Source of the DNA: Photobacterium ganghwense
GTDB lineage: Bacteria; Pseudomonadota; Gammaproteobacteria; Enterobacterales; Vibrionaceae
Direction of reading: 5' to 3'
Assembly (NCBI RefSeq): GCF_003025595.1
Contig: NZ_PYMI01000003.1
Span: forward strand, 434,001-498,000
Length of the DNA: 64,000 nt
Both the position numbers and the translations under genes were made by a program. The notes below the pieces were generated by a model. It did not search any database. It worked only from the letters and a program-made list of their open reading frames with translations, and was not told where the DNA came from. Positions within the stretch are counted from its first letter, which is position 1; each line of letters begins with the position of its first letter. This document shows, piece after piece, positions 1 to 8,360 of the stretch.

Positions 1-1
1 G

Positions 2-382
2 GTGGGCATTATCCTCATCAGCAAGAAACACAATGAACGTGAAATCTCGGTGCCGGCAGCTATCTCGGCCTACCTTGGGGTCACCGAGCCGGCAATGTAC
101 GGGATTAACCTGAAATACAAATTCCCGATGCTGAGCGCCATGATTGGCTCTGGTTTGGCGGCGGCGATCTGCGGCAGTGCCGGAGTCATGGCGAATGGCA
201 TTGGTGTGGGCGGCCTGCCGGGGATTCTGTCGATTCAGCCGCAATACTGGCTGGTGTACCTGCTGGCGATGGCGGTAGCGATTGTGGTGCCAATGATGCT
301 GACCCTGTTCATGTATAAGCGCGCAGAAGCGAAAGGTGAACTGGGCAATGACGAAGAAGCCAGTGCTGAAGCGGCAGCCTGA
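2..382 (+). CDS. treB: PTS trehalose transporter EIIBC, C-terminal part (partial)
   Basis: This is the 3' end of a gene cut by the window edge; the last 126 codons are visible and the true start lies outside. The protein is the membrane permease of the phosphotransferase system that imports trehalose and phosphorylates it to trehalose 6-phosphate. The visible part has the EIIC-type stretch SAYLGVTEPAMYGINLKY, the conserved substrate-channel loop of glucose/trehalose-type EIIC proteins, two to three membrane segments and a short acidic tail (NDEEASAEAAA). The next gene, 56 bp downstream on the same strand, is the matching phospho-hydrolase treC, which supports the trehalose assignment over other sugars. 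The regulator treR is not in view. Confidence 0.88.
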   Translation: MGIILISKKHNEREISVPAAISAYLGVTEPAMYGINLKYKFPMLSAMIGSGLAAAICGSAGVMANGIGVGGLPGILSIQPQYWLVYLLAMAVAIVVPMMLTLFMYKRAEAKGELGNDEEASAEAAA

Positions 383-449
383 TTTGGTCTGTTAATTTTG
401 TAGCTGGCGGTGGCCAGCTACCTTTTCTGTAGTTTGAGTGTGCAGGTTT

Positions 450-2129
450 ATGATGAAAGCGCAAAATGAATGGTGGCGGACTGCAACGGTTTATCAGATT
501 TATCCGAAAAGTTTCTGCGATAGTGGCAGCAAAGGCACGGGGGATATTCAGGGCATTATCTCTAAGCTGGATTATCTGAAAACGCTGGGGGTGGATGCTA
601 TCTGGCTGACGCCGGTTTATCGCTCGCCGATGGTGGATAACGGCTATGACATCTCGGATTACTACGCGATCAATCCGGAATTCGGCACCATGGCGGATTT
701 CGATGCCCTGCTGGCGCAGGCGCATGAAAAGGGTATCCGGATTATCATGGATATTGTGGTCAACCATACTTCTACTGAACATGCCTGGTTTCAGTCGGCG
801 TTGGGGGATAAGCAGAGTCCTTATCGCGATTACTATATCTGGAAAGACCCGGTAGAAGGCGACGTCCCGAATAACTGGCAGTCGAAATTCGGCGGCAGCG
901 CGTGGGCACTCGATGAGGCAACCGGTCAGTACTATTTGCACTTGTTCGCTACAGAGCAAGCGGATCTGAACTGGGAAAATCCGCAGGTACGGGAAGAAGT
1001 GAAGCAAGTGATCAGCTTCTGGGCGGAAAAAGGGGTCGATGGTTTCCGGCTGGATGTAATCAACCTGATTTCGAAACAGCAGGATTTCCCGAATGATGAA
1101 TGCGGCGATGGCCGACGTTTTTACACTGACGGCCCGCGGGTTCATGAGTATCTGCAGGAAATCAGTGAAGCCGTTTTCCGGCAATACGGCTCGGTGACAG
1201 TGGGTGAGATGTCGTCGACGACCCTTGCACATTGCCAGCAGTACTCGTCACTGGATGGTAAAGAGTTGTCGATGGTGTTCAATTTCCACCACCTGAAAGT
1301 GGATTATCCGAACGGCGATAAGTGGACCAAAGCGCCATTTGATTTCATCCAGCTTAAACAGATTTTTAATCACTGGCAGACCGGACTGAACGGCAAGGGC
1401 TGGGGAGCACTGTTCTGGTGTAACCATGACCAGCCTCGGGTGGTCAGCCGTCTGGGGAATGACACCCGCTACCGGGTTGAATCCGCGAAAATGCTGGGTG
1501 CATCCGTGCACATGATGCAGGGTACGCCGTATGTCTATCAGGGTGAAGAAATCGGTATGACCAATCCGGGTTACACCAGCATTACCCAGTACCGCGATGT
1601 GGAAAGTACCAATATGTACGACATTATGGTGAAACAGCAGGGGATGAGCGATGCGGAGATGCTGGCCATTCTGGCGCAGAAATCCCGTGATAACTCCCGA
1701 ACGCCAATGCAGTGGAACGACTCGGCCTACGCGGGTTTTTCTCAGGCTGAGCCATGGCTGGAAGTGGCGGGTAATTACCGTGAAATCAACGCAGAAGCAG
1801 CGGTGGCAGATGAAGACTCCGTGTTCCATTTTTATCGCCAGCTGATCAGGCTGCGTAAAGAGGTGGACGTGATCACCACCGGCGATTATACCGACCTGAT
1901 GCCGCAGCATGAGAAATTGTTCTGCTACAAGCGTGAGTCAGACAGTCAGATTTTGTTGTGTATCAATAATTACTATGGCGAGTCGGCGGAGTGTCAGTTA
2001 CCAGAAGCCCTGGCTGTATCAAATGGGCAGTGCCTGTTGTCGAACTATCCTGCGGTAATGGTGCAACCGATGACATCGTGCTTTACCATGCAGCCTTATG
2101 AAACCCGGATTATTCTTATCGCGAAATGA
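450..2129 (+). CDS. treC: Alpha,alpha-phosphotrehalase (trehalose-6-phosphate hydrolase)
   Basis: Cytoplasmic GH13 enzyme that splits trehalose 6-phosphate into glucose and glucose 6-phosphate, completing uptake by TreB. The product is about 559 residues, the usual family length. It starts with the WWRTATVYQIYPKSF block typical of oligo-1,6-glucosidase/TreC proteins. Catalytic residues are visible: the nucleophile Asp in FRLDVINLI near residue 201, the acid/base Glu in VGEMSS near 253 and the transition-state Asp in NHDQPR near 327. An in-frame GTG at 438 is possible, but ATG codons at 450 and 453 fit homologues better; the ribosome site is weak in either case. A strong terminator follows, so treBC is probably a two-gene operon. 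Confidence 0.93.
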   Translation: MMKAQNEWWRTATVYQIYPKSFCDSGSKGTGDIQGIISKLDYLKTLGVDAIWLTPVYRSPMVDNGYDISDYYAINPEFGTMADFDALLAQAHEKGIRIIMDIVVNHTSTEHAWFQSALGDKQSPYRDYYIWKDPVEGDVPNNWQSKFGGSAWALDEATGQYYLHLFATEQADLNWENPQVREEVKQVISFWAEKGVDGFRLDVINLISKQQDFPNDECGDGRRFYTDGPRVHEYLQEISEAVFRQYGSVTVGEMSSTTLAHCQQYSSLDGKELSMVFNFHHLKVDYPNGDKWTKAPFDFIQLKQIFNHWQTGLNGKGWGALFWCNHDQPRVVSRLGNDTRYRVESAKMLGASVHMMQGTPYVYQGEEIGMTNPGYTSITQYRDVESTNMYDIMVKQQGMSDAEMLAILAQKSRDNSRTPMQWNDSAYAGFSQAEPWLEVAGNYREINAEAAVADEDSVFHFYRQLIRLRKEVDVITTGDYTDLMPQHEKLFCYKRESDSQILLCINNYYGESAECQLPEALAVSNGQCLLSNYPAVMVQPMTSCFTMQPYETRIILIAK

Positions 2130-2158
2130 TGGTTTGGGTAGTACTGATTATCACCATG

Positions 2159-2187
2159 AAAAAGAGCGCCGTTTGGCGCTCTTTTTG
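2159..2187. terminator. Bidirectional rho-independent terminator after treC
   Basis: Perfect hairpin with arms AAAGAGCGCC / GGCGCTCTTT and a 4-nt loop, with A-run and T-run on the two sides. It sits between the convergent treC and LysE-family genes and can serve both. Confidence 0.9.
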
Positions 2188-2248
2188 TGTTTAATGTCAG
2201 TGATGTGGGCGCTCAGCTCACCCCGGGCATCTTGCTCACAATCGGCAT

Positions 2249-2890
2249 TCAGTTGACTGAAGGCACTTGCGAGGCCAGCAGCCAGATCGCCAGCACAAAA
2301 AAGATCAGCCCCATGAATTTGTGCTGATTGGTACGGAATTTTTCGTTTTTCAGCAGTGGTTGACCCAGGCTGCCAATCATGGTGACCAGAAACAGATTAA
2401 ACAGCAGGCCGAGCACATTGAGTAGCAGTCCCAGTACCAGCATTTGCTCGCCAGAGCTCGCAGTTACCTGTGAGGATACGAATTGCGGCAAAAAGAGAAC
2501 AAAGAAAATCAGCGCTTTAGGATTTAGCAGATTACTGATCACCGCCCGTCGATACAGGGTTGTCGCCAGGCTCTGGCTGTTTTGTACTTCCGGTGTATCA
2601 GCTGGCTGAGTGCGCATACAGTCCCAGCCCATTTTCAGCAGATAGGCGCCGCCCAGTACCCGCAGGACTTCCAGGGCGAAAGGGTTCATGGCAATCAGTG
2701 CCGATACGCCCATGGCCGCCAGCAGTGTCAGGATCAGGCCTGATGTTGCATTCCCCAGACTCGCAAACACGCCTACTTTTTTGCCATAGCTCAGGCTTGA
2801 GCTGGCGATCAGTAACATATCCGGCCCCGGAATAAGCAGCAGGGCAATCACAGCAGTGAGGTAAACGGGCAGTATGGAGAAATCAATCAT
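2249..2890 (-). CDS. LysE/RhtB family exporter
   Basis: Inner-membrane exporter of 213 residues, family-typical in length, with about six hydrophobic segments. The N-terminal signature is PGPDMLLIASSSLSYG, and the central NPKALIFFVLFLPQF motif is characteristic of the LysE/RhtB superfamily, which exports amino acids or their derivatives (homoserine, threonine, lysine, cysteine metabolites). The substrate cannot be told from sequence. It is transcribed alone, convergent with treC and divergent from the riboflavin synthase homologue across a 530-bp gap. A second, diverged member of this family lies at 9101-9691. The start is the ATG preceding IDFSILPVYLT; no strong ribosome site is seen. Confidence 0.88.
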   Translation of the reverse strand: MIDFSILPVYLTAVIALLLIPGPDMLLIASSSLSYGKKVGVFASLGNATSGLILTLLAAMGVSALIAMNPFALEVLRVLGGAYLLKMGWDCMRTQPADTPEVQNSQSLATTLYRRAVISNLLNPKALIFFVLFLPQFVSSQVTASSGEQMLVLGLLLNVLGLLFNLFLVTMIGSLGQPLLKNEKFRTNQHKFMGLIFFVLAIWLLASQVPSVN

Positions 2891-3422
2891 TTGCTTATCT
2901 GGGTTGGTTTAGAAGGAGCTGGATTCTACCGATTGTGATGGTCAAATTGAACTGTTTTTAACTTGATTGGTGGTAATTAGATCTGTTTTAACATGAGTGA
3001 GTGGAGAGATGTTCTGATTTGAGTGGTCAAAAAAACATCACACTGAAAGTATGGCGTGAGCTGGCTGGCGTTTTACGCGTTCTTTTCACATCTGCCCGGT
3101 ATTTTTATAGCAATCAATTAACGTCATATATACAATCAATTGCTTACTTGGTGGGTAAGTGATTTTATCGTGACGGGATTGTGTGATCTTGGGCGGTAGC
3201 ATATTTGTCGTTAACCGGTTAACAATGGGGAAGGCGGATTTGCAACTGTATATGCCCTGTGATGTCTATCAGATTGTGCTCGATATACTGACCCTTTTTA
3301 AGCCTCATTAATAGACTGTGATGAGAGTACTGACCGTATAGTAAGTAAGGTGCGACAGTGCGCAATCACTTCTATAGTTATCAGTTCACTCTCAGACCAT
3401 AGCTATTTGAAAAGGACACGTT
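2891..3422. other. Long intergenic region without a gene
   Basis: AT-rich spacer between two divergent genes. No reading frame with a ribosome site was found. It contains a perfect 14-bp palindrome (3210-3223, listed separately) and the nonamer CAATCAATT twice around 3111-3140 inside a larger AGCAAT/ATTGCT inverted pair. Its length and the palindrome suggest regulatory sequence, but no regulator can be named. Confidence 0.5.
3210..3223. promoter_or_regulatory. Perfect 14-bp palindrome, possible operator
   Basis: GTTAACCGGTTAAC is fully self-complementary with a central CG, the general shape of LacI-type operators. It lies 200 bp upstream of the riboflavin synthase homologue. No second copy was seen in the gap, and no cognate regulator is in the window. 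Confidence 0.3.
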
Positions 3423-4154
3423 ATGTTTACAGGAATTGTTCAATCAGTGGCATTCATCGATGACATCAGCGATGAAAACGGAATTCAAACCTTTATCCTG
3501 AAGTTTAAAAAAGGCTTTTGTGACGGGCTGGAAGTTGGCGCCAGCATCGCCGTTGACGGTGTGTGTCTGACTGTAACGAAAATCCTGTCAGAAACACGGG
3601 TCAGTTTGGACATCATGTTGCCGAGCCTGGAGACAACAGCGCTGGATCGCTACCTGAAAGGGGATATCGTCAATGTTGAGCGAGCCGCCAAGGACGGAGC
3701 CGAAATTGGTGGCCATCCGTTGTCGGGCCACATTGATTTCCACACACCGATTTTGCAGATCACCCGAATAGACGATAATCACTGCCTGCGCTTTGTGCTG
3801 TGTGACGAGTGGAAGCGCTACATTTTCCCGAAAGGTTATATTGCCATTAATGGTGCCAGCCTGACGGTATCTGCTGTGAATAAAGACTCGGGCTGGTTTG
3901 AAGTCTGGTTGATTCCGGAAACCCGCCGTACGACAAACCTGGAAGCCAAGCGAGTTGGTGAACATGTGAATGTGGAGATTGAGCGGGGTACGCAGGTGGT
4001 GGTTGATACTGTCAGAGATACCCTGACTGAGAACCTGGGGCCGCTGATGCCAATGTTTGAAAAGCTGCTGGCTGAACAGGGGATCGATATGAATGCACTG
4101 GCCCAACCGGCGAAAGAGCAGGCATCGTCGTTGCCTTGTCGTGAAACGTCCTGA
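3423..4154 (+). CDS. ribE: Riboflavin synthase, alpha subunit family
   Basis: Cytoplasmic enzyme family that dismutates two 6,7-dimethyl-8-ribityllumazine molecules to riboflavin. The 243-residue product has two tandem lumazine-binding barrels: MFTGIVQ with Phe2 and GASIAVDGVCLTV in the first, and INGASLTV plus LIPETRRTTN in the second. GGHPLSGHID at the junction keeps both conserved histidines. The Cys in the first barrel and the Ser/Thr of the second are kept, but the Asp usually preceding GxSLTV is Asn here (ING instead of IDG). It is longer than E. coli RibE, with a C-terminal tail of about 30 residues. The start has a good AAAGGA site. It stands alone, away from any rib operon, and no FMN riboswitch is apparent upstream. 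Confidence 0.85.
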   Translation: MFTGIVQSVAFIDDISDENGIQTFILKFKKGFCDGLEVGASIAVDGVCLTVTKILSETRVSLDIMLPSLETTALDRYLKGDIVNVERAAKDGAEIGGHPLSGHIDFHTPILQITRIDDNHCLRFVLCDEWKRYIFPKGYIAINGASLTVSAVNKDSGWFEVWLIPETRRTTNLEAKRVGEHVNVEIERGTQVVVDTVRDTLTENLGPLMPMFEKLLAEQGIDMNALAQPAKEQASSLPCRETS

Positions 4155-4169
4155 TTACCTCTTGGTAAA

Positions 4170-4196
4170 TGCGCCAGTTGTCTGCGGCTGGCGCAG
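4170..4196 (+). terminator. Weak hairpin after the riboflavin synthase gene
   Basis: GCGCCAG and CTGGCGC can pair around a short loop just after the stop codon. Only three T residues follow, so terminator activity is uncertain. Confidence 0.35.
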
Positions 4197-4392
4197 TTTC
4201 TGACGGCCATGGACAGCCCGAGCCGGTGCTTACGGAACCGATGATAGCGTCCGCCGAGTAGGACAACCCTTCGCTGATTTTATCAATGAACAGTTTAGCC
4301 ATACTTAGCCACAACTCATCACACCTAGCTAGTCACGTTGTGCAGTGAAGTAGGATGGAGGGTGGTAAGCACAACAGATAAAGGAGACAGAC

Positions 4393-5112
4393 ATGGAACG
4401 TTCCGATAAATCCGGCCTGATTGTGCTGGGGATATGCGTGCTGCTTGGCCTTTCGGCGTTAGGCTATATTTTGGGTCAGGCTGCGATTCAGTACAAAATG
4501 TATGACCGCACCGTCACGGTGAAAGGGTTGTCAGAGCGCGAGTACAAGGCTGACATTGTGATCTGGCCGATCCAGTTTAATGTGGCCGGGAATGATCTGA
4601 CGGAGCTGTATAAGAGCATTGATGACCAGACCCATAAAATTCGCACTTATCTATTGAGAAATGGCATCGCAGAGGCGGATATTTCCGTGTCATCACCGGC
4701 GATTACCGATAAATCGGCACAGCAATACGGTAATGATGCCGAGGCGAAATTCCGTTATACCGCCTTTCAGACAGTGACGGTGTATTCCAAAAATATTGAT
4801 GCCGCCCGGTCGGTCATGAGTTCGTTGTCTGAATTGGGTAAACAGGGCATTGTTTTTACCGGGGATAACTACCAAAGCCAGACTGAATACCTGTTTACCC
4901 GTCTGAACGACGTGAAGCCGGAAATGATTCAGGAAGCCACCCAGAATGCCCGGGAAGTAGCCGAAAAATTTGCGCAGGACTCTCACAGCGATTTAGGCAA
5001 AATTCGTAAAGCCTCGCAGGGGCAATTCAGCATTGCAGCACGGGATCGAAATAACCCTCATATCAAACGTATCCGTGTTGTCTCAACCGTTGAGTATTAC
5101 CTGTCAGATTAA
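4393..5112 (+). CDS. SIMPL domain (DUF541) membrane-anchored protein
   Basis: A 239-residue periplasm-facing protein. Residues 8-28 form an N-terminal membrane segment (GLIVLGICVLLGLSALGYI), and the rest is a SIMPL/DUF541 domain, recognisable from VTVKGLSEREYKADIVIWPI near residue 40 and from the length. Proteins of this family (YggE, BP26) form oligomeric channels or help resist oxidative stress, but the biochemical role is generally unknown. The start has an ideal AAGGAG site 7 bp upstream. It is monocistronic, with about 240 bp before and 430 bp after it free of genes. Confidence 0.85.
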   Translation: MERSDKSGLIVLGICVLLGLSALGYILGQAAIQYKMYDRTVTVKGLSEREYKADIVIWPIQFNVAGNDLTELYKSIDDQTHKIRTYLLRNGIAEADISVSSPAITDKSAQQYGNDAEAKFRYTAFQTVTVYSKNIDAARSVMSSLSELGKQGIVFTGDNYQSQTEYLFTRLNDVKPEMIQEATQNAREVAEKFAQDSHSDLGKIRKASQGQFSIAARDRNNPHIKRIRVVSTVEYYLSD

Positions 5113-5549
5113 TCGTGCAGATGGCGTAAGGGGGCAAAAACGTTGCCCTCACGCTGACAGTTCTGACCCAAGATCTCGCCATACACCATCATCGTTTCAG
5201 ATGCCATGCCGCTTCGGCGGCAAGGTATTCCTCCTGAGGCATTCCGTTCTTGAGCCTGTTATTGCACCGTCAGGGTATTCGCTGGTGGTTCAAGCGGCTT
5301 TGCTGTTTCAACGCTCAAGCATCAAGCCGAGAACGACCCACAGGGCTGTTTCTGTCTTCACTGGCCACATGGACATCGATTGTCGTGAGCATCGCTTGTC
5401 CTGAGAACCGTTTGCCGTGGGAACTGCTAGTGACGTTGTTTGTTATCCGGAATTGAGTGCATTTTCATTACGCCTTTTCATTTATCCCTTTTTCAATGTC
5501 TCTTTTGATCTCTTTTGATCTCTTTGTTTCACGATATAGGACGCTATTT
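5113..5549. other. Intergenic region, no supported gene
   Basis: Three overlapping open frames of 60-120 codons occur on the plus strand, but none has a ribosome site or a recognisable product. They resemble each other only because they are frames of one GC-rich stretch. Near its end a short direct repeat (CTCTTTTGAT twice, about 5501-5520) precedes the PPOX gene. Confidence 0.4.
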
Positions 5550-6158
5550 ATGGCCCAAATTACCTCAATCGAGCAACTGGGTGGGTTCTACAGCCAACCA
5601 AGTACCCGTGCTGCCAATAAGTCACTGTATGAACTGGATGGTTATACCCGAACGTTTATCGAGCATTGTCCGTTTTTACTGCTCAGTAGCGTGGATGAAC
5701 AGGGGATGACCGATGTCTCTCCGCGAGGTGGCATGCCGGGCTTTGTGGCTATTTTGGATAATAAAACCCTTCTTATACCGGACAGCCCCGGCAACAACCG
5801 TCTGGATACCTTCCGCAACCTGCTGGAAAGACCGGGAATCGGTCTGATGCTGATGGTGCCAGGTGTCGAAGAAGTCGTGAGAATAAAGGGGACCGCCAGC
5901 CTGCACGATGACGAAGAGTGGCTGGCACGTTGTCTGGATGGAAAGCGTCCGCCAAAACTGGTCATTAAAGTCGATATTCAGGAAACATTTTTCCACTGTG
6001 CCAAAGCGATTATGCGGGCAAAATTGTGGGACGGTACCTATACCGTTGACCGTGATATTCTGCCTTCTCTGGCTAAGATTCTCAAAGAACAGCAAAATCT
6101 GGACGGAGAAGCCATGGAGCAGAAAGAAATGGTGGATTACTACCAAAGTACACTGTAA
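5550..6158 (+). CDS. FMN-dependent PPOX-type flavoprotein (MSMEG_1061-like)
   Basis: A 202-residue member of the pyridoxamine-phosphate-oxidase-like split-barrel flavoproteins. The run DVSPRGGMPGF near residue 55, LLIPDSPGNNRLD near 72 and the C-terminal FFHCAKAIMRAKLW are hallmarks of the subgroup annotated MSMEG_1061. Members bind FMN or F420 and reduce small molecules; the physiological substrate is unknown. The frame is open about 30 codons further upstream, but the ATG at 5550 starts the conserved domain (MAQITSIEQLGGFY) and has an AGGA site nearby. Downstream lie three GNAT acetyltransferases on the same strand, suggesting a detoxification-type neighbourhood. Confidence 0.86.
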   Translation: MAQITSIEQLGGFYSQPSTRAANKSLYELDGYTRTFIEHCPFLLLSSVDEQGMTDVSPRGGMPGFVAILDNKTLLIPDSPGNNRLDTFRNLLERPGIGLMLMVPGVEEVVRIKGTASLHDDEEWLARCLDGKRPPKLVIKVDIQETFFHCAKAIMRAKLWDGTYTVDRDILPSLAKILKEQQNLDGEAMEQKEMVDYYQSTL

Positions 6159-6247
6159 CCCTTGAATACCAGTCTTTGATCGACAGAGCAGCGTTAAGAC
6201 GGCGACGCAGCATCGAGAATGGGATACTTAACCATCAGGAAAGCACC

Positions 6248-6757
6248 GTGAAGAGTACGGAAACCCTACACATTAAAACCGTGGATGTTGATGCACACTA
6301 TCCGCAATGCCTCGCGTTTCGTCGCGAGGCATATCAGTGCAGCTTTGGCCATACTGACGGGTTTGATGATGTGTTTGAGGATTATGAAGATCGTATACGC
6401 AGTCGTCTTGAATTACCGGAATGGCGTTATGAACATGTCTGGCTGGGAGATGAGATTATTGGTCAGTTGGAATACAAAGCCTATTCTTTTGAGCCGGGTT
6501 TGGGTTATGTGCATCTGATTTATCTGGCTCCCGAGTATCGGGGAGCCGGAATAGCAGATAAGCTGCAACATTACCTAGCCAAGCAGTTTCTCTCTCTGGG
6601 GTGCCAGGGTGCAATTCTCTCTGTCAGTAAAACCAATGTCAGGGCTCTCAGGCACTACCAGAAAAACGGTTGGAATTTCCTGAAGTCCAACTGCCAGATG
6701 CCGCCAAAGCAAACGGATTATTATCAGGTGCGATTCCAGAGCCTACATCAGTGCTAA
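6248..6757 (+). CDS. GNAT family N-acetyltransferase (first of three)
   Basis: A 169-residue acetyl-CoA-dependent transferase. The GNAT core is visible as YVHLIYLAPEYRGAGIADKL (beta-4 and the Arg/Gly acetyl-CoA loop, near residue 90-110) and VSKTNVRALRHYQKNGW near 130-146. The GTG at 6248 is preferred over an upstream ATG because CAGGA lies 7 bp before it and upstream residues are not domain-like. The substrate is unknown. The last codons and the following spacer are built from an 18-nt degenerate repeat, so the C-terminal tail may be recently changed. Two more GNAT genes follow on the same strand. Confidence 0.82.
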   Translation: MKSTETLHIKTVDVDAHYPQCLAFRREAYQCSFGHTDGFDDVFEDYEDRIRSRLELPEWRYEHVWLGDEIIGQLEYKAYSFEPGLGYVHLIYLAPEYRGAGIADKLQHYLAKQFLSLGCQGAILSVSKTNVRALRHYQKNGWNFLKSNCQMPPKQTDYYQVRFQSLHQC

Positions 6758-6802
6758 AGCCCGTATCAGAGCTAACACCTGAACCAGAGCGAAAGCCCCA
6801 TG
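6737..6802 (+). repeat. Degenerate 18-nt tandem repeat across a stop codon
   Basis: Three full 18-nt units start at 6749, 6767 and 6785, each beginning CAGAGC or CAGTGC followed by TAAAGCC-like sequence; a shorter fourth copy precedes them. The stop codon of the first GNAT gene lies inside the second copy. Confidence 0.6.
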
Positions 6803-6809
6803 GAAATGT

Positions 6810-7313
6810 ATGAATAACACATGTCACCCCACAAATGCCCCCGTCAGTCTCTCAACCCGCACGGCCGGTGAAGACGACTATGAATTTTTGTTTCAGTTGA
6901 AAAAGGCCGCCGAATTCGGACCAATCAGCGCCGTGTTCGGGTGGGACGAAGCACTGCAGCGTGAATTTCACCATGATGAGTGGTCTGCGGCCAAGCCCGA
7001 GGTGATCTGTGTCAATGGTCAGCGAGCCGGCAGCTATCTGGTGGAAGAGCGGAATATCAGGGATAAACTGACCAACGAAAGCTCTCCGGAACTGTATTTC
7101 TGTCGTTTCTTTCTATTGCCTGAGTTTCAGGGCAAAGGCATCGGGAGTGCGATTCTGGCACGGTGTGTCGCGCAGGCTGACAGGAGGCGTAATCTGATGC
7201 GTTTGTGTTATTTGCAGGGAAATCGTGTCGGGGAGCTGTATCAGCGATTTGGCTTTGAGATTGAAAACCAGGACACACAATTTGTCTATATGGTAAGGCA
7301 GCCTGCCACATGA
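6810..7313 (+). CDS. GNAT family N-acetyltransferase (second of three)
   Basis: A 167-residue GNAT protein. LYFCRFFLLPEFQGKGIGSAIL near residue 90-112 is the beta-4 strand plus the Q/R-x-x-G-x-G/A acetyl-CoA signature, and VGELYQRFGFEIE near 145 is the terminal substrate-side motif. ATG at 6810 gives the normal domain length; GGAAAT lies just before it. It belongs to a run of three GNAT genes with 50-90 bp gaps, but its sequence is clearly different from both neighbours, so they are not recent duplicates. The substrate is unknown; small amines or antibiotics are common in such solitary acetyltransferases. Confidence 0.85.
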   Translation: MNNTCHPTNAPVSLSTRTAGEDDYEFLFQLKKAAEFGPISAVFGWDEALQREFHHDEWSAAKPEVICVNGQRAGSYLVEERNIRDKLTNESSPELYFCRFFLLPEFQGKGIGSAILARCVAQADRRRNLMRLCYLQGNRVGELYQRFGFEIENQDTQFVYMVRQPAT

Positions 7314-7403
7314 GTTGGGAGACAAGTTGTTATCTCAAGCAGTACATACTCATGTATTTACCGCAGCTATCTGCCGCCATGTGAAAAGGTTCAGGGAAGA
7401 AAA

Positions 7404-8252
7404 ATGAACAACAAACAGGTAACCGACGCGTATCGTCGTTTTGAACGTCAGGGACTGGTGCTGGAAGGCTTTCGCAAGGAAGTAACCACCAATGTTGTCA
7501 GATTCGTATCTGACGGCGAGTCTGGCAGTTTTATTAGTTTTTTCGAGGTGCCAGAGCAGGACGCTGACCAGTTGATTCAGCAAGAGATTGCTTACTTCAC
7601 CACCCTTGGCAAAGACTTTGAGTGGAAAGTCTTCAGTACCGATGAACCAGCGGGGTTTGGAGAAAAACTGGTATCGCAGGGATTCGTGAAGGAATCAACA
7701 GAAAGCTTTATGGTTCTGCCACTGCCTGTTTCTCAGGCTACAGAGACAGATACTGATGCAGTAGCAGTTGCAGTTGAGATAGAGCCAACACGCTTTGAAC
7801 CTGAACTGGTGGCATTACGTTCTGAGGCCGTATCAGTCGTTGAAGTGATTGATGAAGCTGGTATCCGCGCGGCTATGTCGGTGCAGGCGAAAGTGTTTGG
7901 TGGTAATTGGGAGGATCATACCGGTGAGTTAATTGCCACTAAGCAGAAAAGGCCGGATGATCTAAAAATCTATGTGGTGTTCGATGCGGAGATGCCGGTT
8001 TCATCGGCATGGCTCCGCTTTACCGAAGGTAGCCCGTTTGCTGGGCTATGGGGCGGCGCGACGCTCGACAGCCATCGCGGTAAAGGATATTACTCGGCAT
8101 TGGTGAAGCGTCGAATTCGTGACGCGATGGTTAAGCAGAAGCAGTACCTGACCATCGACGCATCTGAGATGAGCCGAGTTATTGTTGAAAAGCATGGTTT
8201 TCAACATGTTGCGACGACATCCCCTTATTTGTGGAAGCTAACGCGGGGATAG
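7404..8252 (+). CDS. Two-part GNAT family N-acetyltransferase (third of three)
   Basis: A 282-residue protein with a C-terminal GNAT domain (about residues 145-280: AWLRFTEGSPFAGLWGGATLDSHRGKGYYSALVKRR contains the acetyl-CoA loop HRGKGYYSAL; VEKHGFQHVATTSPY is the closing strand). The first 110 residues look like a degenerate GNAT half, as in double-GNAT proteins, joined by a Val/Ala/Glu-rich linker. The start has a GGGAAG site. The substrate is unknown. It ends 108 bp before the DJ-1/PfpI gene on the same strand. Confidence 0.83.
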   Translation: MNNKQVTDAYRRFERQGLVLEGFRKEVTTNVVRFVSDGESGSFISFFEVPEQDADQLIQQEIAYFTTLGKDFEWKVFSTDEPAGFGEKLVSQGFVKESTESFMVLPLPVSQATETDTDAVAVAVEIEPTRFEPELVALRSEAVSVVEVIDEAGIRAAMSVQAKVFGGNWEDHTGELIATKQKRPDDLKIYVVFDAEMPVSSAWLRFTEGSPFAGLWGGATLDSHRGKGYYSALVKRRIRDAMVKQKQYLTIDASEMSRVIVEKHGFQHVATTSPYLWKLTRG

Positions 8253-8360
8253 CTTAAGCGATACCAGCAGTATTGACTTGTCGGGTACTAAAGCGCCTGG
8301 CATGGAACCCAATGTAGTAAAAACAGTGCTAAAAACCCACTATTCAAAGGAGTGAGTACG

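Noticed and set aside
3423..4154. Lumazine protein (bioluminescence antenna) instead of riboflavin synthase
   Set aside because: It keeps Phe2, the first-barrel Cys, both histidines of GGHPLSGH and SLTV, which lumazine proteins have lost; no lux genes are nearby.
5150..5456. Overlapping plus-strand frames that look like a decayed transposase
   Set aside because: Read in all three plus frames, no catalytic motif or family pattern appears, there are no terminal inverted repeats or target duplication, and no ribosome sites.
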